This document shows positions 6,331 through 10,057 of a stretch of DNA of 10,057 nucleotides, one piece after another. The DNA is taken from contig JASBZN010000031.1 in the NCBI GenBank assembly GCA_029983435.1, positions 1 to 10,057 of the forward strand, given 5' to 3'. The notes under the pieces are model-generated. The model made no database searches. It was not told the origin of the DNA and saw only the letters and a program-made list of their open reading frames with translations. The first letter of the stretch is position 1, and each line of letters begins with the position of its first letter. Source of the stretch: Urinicoccus sp. Its GTDB lineage: Bacteria > Bacillota > Clostridia > Tissierellales > Peptoniphilaceae. Position numbers and translations under genes: made by a program.

Positions 6331-6420
6331 TGAAAACCAGTTTTTAAAGATTTTTCTTTAAATTTCTTGATAGATTGCTTTTTTTCTTGCCATTTTTCCT
6401 TTTTTAAGGTGTAATTTAAG
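6331..6420. other. Short AT-rich non-coding stretch between the prsA terminator and the mazG promoter
   Basis: This is part of the 192-nt prsA-mazG gap. Apart from the terminator, promoter and mazG leader described separately, I see no recognisable gene or RNA. An 11-codon minus-strand frame (6358-6393) has AAGGA just before its ATG but no family resemblance. In B. subtilis, spoVT lies between mfd and mazG; no remnant of it is recognisable here. Confidence 0.6.
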
Positions 6421-6422
6421 TT

Positions 6423-6451
6423 AAAAAAGAACCAGCCTAGGCTGGTTCTTT
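6423..6451 (-). terminator. Strong rho-independent terminator after prsA
   Basis: Read on the minus strand, AAAGAACCAGC (6441-6451) pairs perfectly with GCTGGTTCTTT (6426-6436) around a CTAG loop. Six consecutive Ts end at 6423. It lies 17 nt after the prsA stop. It isolates prsA from the mazG unit, which has its own promoter just downstream. Confidence 0.93.
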
Positions 6452-6455
6452 CCTC

Positions 6456-6481
6456 TTATTGTTTATTTTTATTGTTTATTT
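6456..6481. repeat. Perfect 13-bp tandem duplication at the 3' end of prsA
   Basis: TTATTGTTTATTT occurs twice head to tail, at 6456-6468 and 6469-6481. The second copy encodes the last prsA codons and stop; the first lies directly after the stop. Replication slippage is the simplest explanation. Because 13 is not a multiple of 3, such a change could have moved the C-terminus. Confidence 0.8.
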
Positions 6482-7488
6482 GTTTTTTTCTGTTCTTGCT
6501 TTTTATCTTGACTTGGTCCCGCTTCTTTTTTCATCCCCTTTGGAAGCTTTACTTCTTCTTTTAGGTCCACGTATTCTTTCACTTTTTTCTTATTTTCTAC
6601 TTTTTTCATGTTTTCTTGAATCTTTTCACTCTTTACTTGTGCTTTTAAATCATCTTTTACATCTTCTAAAGAGTCCTTCATATCGTTGACCTTGATAATA
6701 TGGTAGCCAAATTGTGTTTTAACAGGATCAGAAACTTCTCCCTTTTTCATGGAGAAAACTTTGTCTTCAAATTCCTTAACCATTTGTCCCTTACCAAAAT
6801 ATCCTAGGCTTCCACCATTATCTTTATTGGAAGTATCGATGGAGTATTTCTTTGCCAAGTCTTCAAACTTCGCTCCACCATCTAATTCTTGTTTTACTTT
6901 TTTGGCCATATCTTCCGATTTTACTAAAATATGTGAAGCATCAACTTGAGTCAACTCATCTTTATGTTTTTTGTAATATTTTTCAACATCCTCATCTTTT
7001 ACTTTAATAGTATCTTGAAGATGCGCGGAGTATTTTTCCATTAAAATGCTGTTTTTAATATTATTTTTTAAATATTCTTCGGTCATTCCTTCAGAATCCA
7101 GGGCTTTTTGAAAAGCTTCTTGTCCACCATATTGTTTTTTCATGTTGTCTAAAACTTCATTAACATCTTCATCTTTAATTTCGATGCCCGCATCTTTAGC
7201 TTCTTGACCGATCATTTTAATTTGTTCCAAGTTTTTAAGAACCATTTCCTTTAAAGCTACATCTACGGTTTTATCTTGTCCTTGAACAACATTTTCTGAT
7301 AAATAATTTTCACCATATTGTTTTACAATATAGTTTCTTTGTGTCCAATATTCTCTTTCATATTCTTCCATGGGAATATTTTCCCCATCTACACTTGCGG
7401 CAACTCCTGCTGGTTTTTTACCACAACCTGTTGCTAACACTGTTACTAGAAGAGTTGTAGCAAGTATTTTTGATCCTATACGCTTCAT
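6469..7488 (-). CDS. prsA: PrsA-type peptidyl-prolyl isomerase lipoprotein (foldase)
   Basis: Membrane-anchored chaperone that folds exported proteins outside the cytoplasmic membrane. The 339-residue precursor has a lipoprotein signal: MKR, a hydrophobic stretch (about 8-19) and a lipobox ending ATGC with Cys22 as the lipidation site. Ala at the -3 position is less usual than Leu. A SurA-like N-terminal region (about 30-165) precedes a parvulin domain (about 182-267), with ASHILV (184-189), GGSLGYFGKGQM (225-236), VKTQFGYHIIKV (256-267) and the conserved His186 and His263. The tail (about 268-339) is highly charged, Lys/Glu/Gln-rich and probably flexible. The ATG at 7488 is required for the signal peptide; AAAGGA lies 10 nt upstream. 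It has a probable promoter after mfd and a strong terminator. SurA proper is excluded by the lipobox and single parvulin domain. Confidence 0.93.
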   Translation of the reverse strand: MKRIGSKILATTLLVTVLATGCGKKPAGVAASVDGENIPMEEYEREYWTQRNYIVKQYGENYLSENVVQGQDKTVDVALKEMVLKNLEQIKMIGQEAKDAGIEIKDEDVNEVLDNMKKQYGGQEAFQKALDSEGMTEEYLKNNIKNSILMEKYSAHLQDTIKVKDEDVEKYYKKHKDELTQVDASHILVKSEDMAKKVKQELDGGAKFEDLAKKYSIDTSNKDNGGSLGYFGKGQMVKEFEDKVFSMKKGEVSDPVKTQFGYHIIKVNDMKDSLEDVKDDLKAQVKSEKIQENMKKVENKKKVKEYVDLKEEVKLPKGMKKEAGPSQDKKQEQKKTNKQ

Positions 7489-7524
7489 CTAATTAACATC
7501 CTTTCTTATTCAGTTACAATATCC

Positions 7525-7555
7525 ATTATACCGTATTTTATGGAGATTATGTGAA
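7525..7555 (-). promoter_or_regulatory. Probable promoter of prsA
   Basis: A perfect TATAAT (7525-7530, minus strand) lies in the 58-nt gap between mfd and prsA. The best -35 match, TTCACA (7550-7555), differs from TTGACA at one base but is 19 nt away, longer than optimal, and overlaps the end of mfd. Predicted start near 7518. The -10 is convincing; the -35 is uncertain. Confidence 0.6.
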
Positions 7556-10057
7556 CTTTTTCTGTTTTTTGAGAGTTTTTAAACTTTCTTCAATGACCTC
7601 TAGAGGATCCTTGACTTCTTTAAAGTGAATGTAAGTGGAGGCTGCAACAGAAAACTGTATTTGGTCTCGATACTTTTGTTTTAATTCATTTAAGACAGCA
7701 AGTTCTAATTTTTCTCCTGGAGCAAAGTTGATTTGGACATTGGCACCTTTTTGGCTAATGCTTTCAATACCAAAGTTTCCACTTAAGTTCCGGTAATAAC
7801 TAATTTTTAAAAGACTCATTAACTCCTTGGAAGGCTCGCCAAAGCGGTCAATTAACTCATCTAATAAGTCTTCATAATCTTCCTGACTTTCAATGACGGC
7901 AATTTTTTTATAGATTTCCATCCTTTGGGAAGAATCTTTAATATAAGTGGGATCAATGTAGCTATCAACGCTAAGTTCCATATTGGTATCAACTTTTTTC
8001 TTGGGTTCTTCTCCTCTTAGACGGCTAATGGCCTCTCTTAGGTATTTAACATAGAGGTCATAACCGATGGCATCGATATGCCCACTTTGTTTATTACCTA
8101 AAATGGATCCAGACCCCCGGATCTCTAAGTCTCGTAGGGCAATTTTAAAACCTGACCCAAACTCAGTAAATTCTTTAATGGCTTGTAGACGCTTTTGAGC
8201 TACTTCACTAATGCTTGCATTTTTTTCATAGGTTAAATAGCAATAAGCAACGCGATTACTCCGGCCAATTCTTCCTCTTAACTGGTAGAGTTGGGATAGG
8301 CCAAGGTAGTTGGCATTGTAGACAATCATGGTATTGGTATTTTTTACGTCCATACCTGTTTCAATAATGGTGGAGCACAGCAAAACGTCAATTTCTCCAT
8401 CGACAAAGTCTAGCATGGTCTCTTCCAATTGGTGTTCATTCATCTGACCGTTGGCAATGGCAAAACTAGCTTCTGGTACCAACTTTTTCAGTTCTCTTAA
8501 ACGAGACTCCATGGCTACCACTCGGTTATAAATAATATAAACTTGTCCGCCTCGTTCAATTTCTTTTAAAATGGCTTCCCGAATCATATAGTCATTTTCT
8601 TCCACCACGTAGGTTTGAACTGGAAACCTCTCTTGGGGTGGTTCTTCTATAACACTCATATCCCGAATCCCCACCATAGACATTTGAAGGGTCCGAGGAA
8701 TTGGGGTTGCCGTTAAGGTTAAGGTATCTACATTTTCCTTTAATTTTTTTAAGGCTTCCTTGTGTTGGACCCCAAAGCGTTGCTCTTCATCTACAACTAA
8801 TAAACCTAGGTCCTTAAATTTTACATCTTTAGACAGGAGACGGTGGGTTCCAATGATTAAATCAATAGATCCTTCTCTTAGTTTTTTTAAGTCATTTTTT
8901 TGCTGCCCTGGTGTCCGGAATCGGGAAAGGACCGCCACATCTACAGGAAAATCTTCAAGTCTTTTTACTGCTGTATTGTAATGTTGTTGGGCTAAAATAG
9001 TTGTAGGAACTAAACAGGCCACTTGCTTTCCATCTAAAATTGCCTTAAAAGCTGCTCTTAGGGCAACTTCTGTCTTTCCATAGCCCACGTCTGCACACAA
9101 AAGTCGATCCATGGGACGGTGGGACTCCATATCCCTTTTTATCTCATACGTTGCCTCCAGTTGGCCATCTGTTGGTTCAAAATCAAAGGCATCTTCAAAT
9201 TCTTTCTGCCAAGTACTATCTTTGGAAAATTTAAAACCCTGGGCTTCTTCTCTTTTGGCATAGAGTTCAATTAAGTCTTCTGCCATTAACTCTACGGCTT
9301 TTTTTGCTTTGAGTTTGGTCCGGTTCCATTCTGGACTATTGAGGCGGTTGATTTTAGGCGGTTCTCCCTCTTTGCCAATAAACTTGTGGATTACACTTAA
9401 TTGGTCCATGGGTAAGAATAAGTGGTCTCCTCCCCGGTAGGAAATGTTGATGTAATCTTTTGTTACCCCTTGAATTTCCAACTGTTTGGTTCCAACATAT
9501 TGACCAATTCCATGGGCTTCATGAACTACGTAATCTCCAACGGTCAAGTCCTCAAAGTTTAGAGATTTCCCCTTTTTTCTCTTCCTCTTTTTTCTCTCCT
9601 TACCATAAATCTCTCCATGGTTAAAAATAATATACTTTTCTTTAACCCACTCATAGCCTGGGTCAATAGCTCCAGGAGTAATGACAATTCCAGGCTCTAT
9701 GGGGTCTTTACGATTCTTTCGAAAAGATACTGGCAAATGATTTGTCGTTAAGTAATCTACTAAGTTCTGACACTTTTTCTTGTCTCCACCAAAGATTAAA
9801 ATTCGGTAGTTTTTATTTAAATCCTTTTCTAACTCCTCCAATAAAAGGTCCATTTTGCCCTTATATTGAAGGGTGTTTTTAAGGGCAAAAGAAATTCGAC
9901 TCTTGGTCTTAATTTCTGGTATCTTGGAAATAACCCCTTGGAGTAAAATTAAATTTAAGTCTTCCAAGGCCAGCACAAGGTCTTCTCGAGTATAGACCAT
10001 GGACAAATGTCCCTTTAAAACTTCTCCCATCTTAAACATCTCTGTCATTTCTTGGAG
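7547..10057 (-). CDS. mfd: Transcription-repair coupling factor Mfd (5' end outside window)
   Basis: SF2 translocase that pushes stalled RNA polymerase off damaged DNA and recruits UvrA. The frame is open to the window edge, so 836 codons of a protein usually near 1150 are visible; the UvrB-like N-terminal module that binds UvrA is missing. Positions here count from the internal ATG at 10048. A basic stretch (about 150-162) precedes the RNA polymerase-interaction domain (about 165-225, with VGDYVVHEAHGIGQYVG). The helicase domains follow, with CADVGYGKTE (318-327), VVDEEQRFG (418-426), TATPIPRTL (446-454), QLYQLRGRIGRSNR (586-599) and the TRG-like region (about 630-655). The C-terminal D7 domain is at about 690-833. 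Ala replaces the more usual first P-loop Gly, a substitution the Walker A pattern allows. The prsA gene begins 58 nt after its stop. Confidence 0.97.
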   Translation of the reverse strand, partial: LQEMTEMFKMGEVLKGHLSMVYTREDLVLALEDLNLILLQGVISKIPEIKTKSRISFALKNTLQYKGKMDLLLEELEKDLNKNYRILIFGGDKKKCQNLVDYLTTNHLPVSFRKNRKDPIEPGIVITPGAIDPGYEWVKEKYIIFNHGEIYGKERKKRKRKKGKSLNFEDLTVGDYVVHEAHGIGQYVGTKQLEIQGVTKDYINISYRGGDHLFLPMDQLSVIHKFIGKEGEPPKINRLNSPEWNRTKLKAKKAVELMAEDLIELYAKREEAQGFKFSKDSTWQKEFEDAFDFEPTDGQLEATYEIKRDMESHRPMDRLLCADVGYGKTEVALRAAFKAILDGKQVACLVPTTILAQQHYNTAVKRLEDFPVDVAVLSRFRTPGQQKNDLKKLREGSIDLIIGTHRLLSKDVKFKDLGLLVVDEEQRFGVQHKEALKKLKENVDTLTLTATPIPRTLQMSMVGIRDMSVIEEPPQERFPVQTYVVEENDYMIREAILKEIERGGQVYIIYNRVVAMESRLRELKKLVPEASFAIANGQMNEHQLEETMLDFVDGEIDVLLCSTIIETGMDVKNTNTMIVYNANYLGLSQLYQLRGRIGRSNRVAYCYLTYEKNASISEVAQKRLQAIKEFTEFGSGFKIALRDLEIRGSGSILGNKQSGHIDAIGYDLYVKYLREAISRLRGEEPKKKVDTNMELSVDSYIDPTYIKDSSQRMEIYKKIAVIESQEDYEDLLDELIDRFGEPSKELMSLLKISYYRNLSGNFGIESISQKGANVQINFAPGEKLELAVLNELKQKYRDQIQFSVAASTYIHFKEVKDPLEVIEESLKTLKKQKKFT

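Noticed and set aside
6358..6393. Minus-strand 11-codon frame with an SD-like AAGGA, between the prsA terminator and the mazG promoter
   Set aside because: No promoter is visible for it, it resembles no known peptide or spoVT remnant, and such frames arise easily in AT-rich DNA.
6459..6949. Plus-strand frames of 66 and 76 codons opposite prsA; the first looks like a membrane peptide
   Set aside because: The Leu/Phe-rich product is what results from reading the complement of a Lys/Glu-rich tail. No SD or promoter supports it.
8760..8981. Plus-strand 73-codon frame inside mfd
   Set aside because: It is antisense to the conserved helicase domain and shows no independent coding evidence.
8930..9110. 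Ala in place of the first P-loop Gly of Mfd as a sign of lost activity
   Set aside because: The Walker A pattern accepts Ala or Gly at that position, and every other helicase motif seen is intact.
1..10057. Search for tRNA or rRNA genes, riboswitches, CRISPR arrays, insertion sequences, or a hidden defence or toxin-antitoxin system
   Set aside because: Conserved housekeeping genes fill nearly the whole window, gaps are 192 nt or less, and nothing repeated or structured beyond the listed items was found. The mazG gene here is the housekeeping YabN type, and no mazE or mazF is adjacent.

Overview
The window carries a conserved Bacillota (Firmicutes) housekeeping cluster, entirely on the minus strand. 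It is moderately AT-rich with short gaps, AGGAGG-type Shine-Dalgarno (SD) sites and sigma-A-like promoters. In transcription order (right to left) the genes are mfd (5' end outside the window), a prsA-type foldase lipoprotein, a two-part mazG/yabN, hup (HU), rqcP (yabO), divIC/ftsB, a yabR-type S1 protein, tilS, hpt and ftsH (3' end outside the window). Gene content, an HU gene inside the cluster and the foldase after mfd suggest an anaerobic Clostridia or Tissierellia lineage rather than a Bacillus. I cannot name the genus.

Layout. 10057-7547: mfd. 7546-6469: prsA with a probable own promoter, closed by a strong terminator. 6468-4553: mazG and hup as one unit from a clear promoter, closed by a second strong terminator. 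4520-4270: rqcP, whose SD directly follows the U-tract of that terminator. 4264-3489: divIC and yabR from their own promoter, ending in a third hairpin terminator. 3447-1598: tilS and hpt, joined by an ATGA overlap. 1552-1: ftsH from its own promoter with a TTG start. No gap exceeds 192 bases, and there are no RNA genes, mobile elements or CRISPR arrays.

The genes cover transcription-coupled repair (Mfd), extracytoplasmic folding (PrsA), nucleotide-pool cleaning (MazG), nucleoid structure (HU), rescue of stalled 50S subunits (RqcP), division (DivIC), RNA binding (YabR), tRNA-Ile2 decoding (TilS), purine salvage (Hpt) and membrane proteolysis (FtsH).

The most informative observation is an absence. 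In Bacillus subtilis this neighbourhood also contains spoVT, yabP, yabQ and spoIIE, and all four are missing here while the flanking genes keep their order. This suggests a lineage that has lost sporulation. The other points of interest are regulatory: terminators abutting the SD of the next gene, an 18-bp palindrome before hup, and repeats in the divIC and mazG promoters. I found no evidence of an undescribed biological system.
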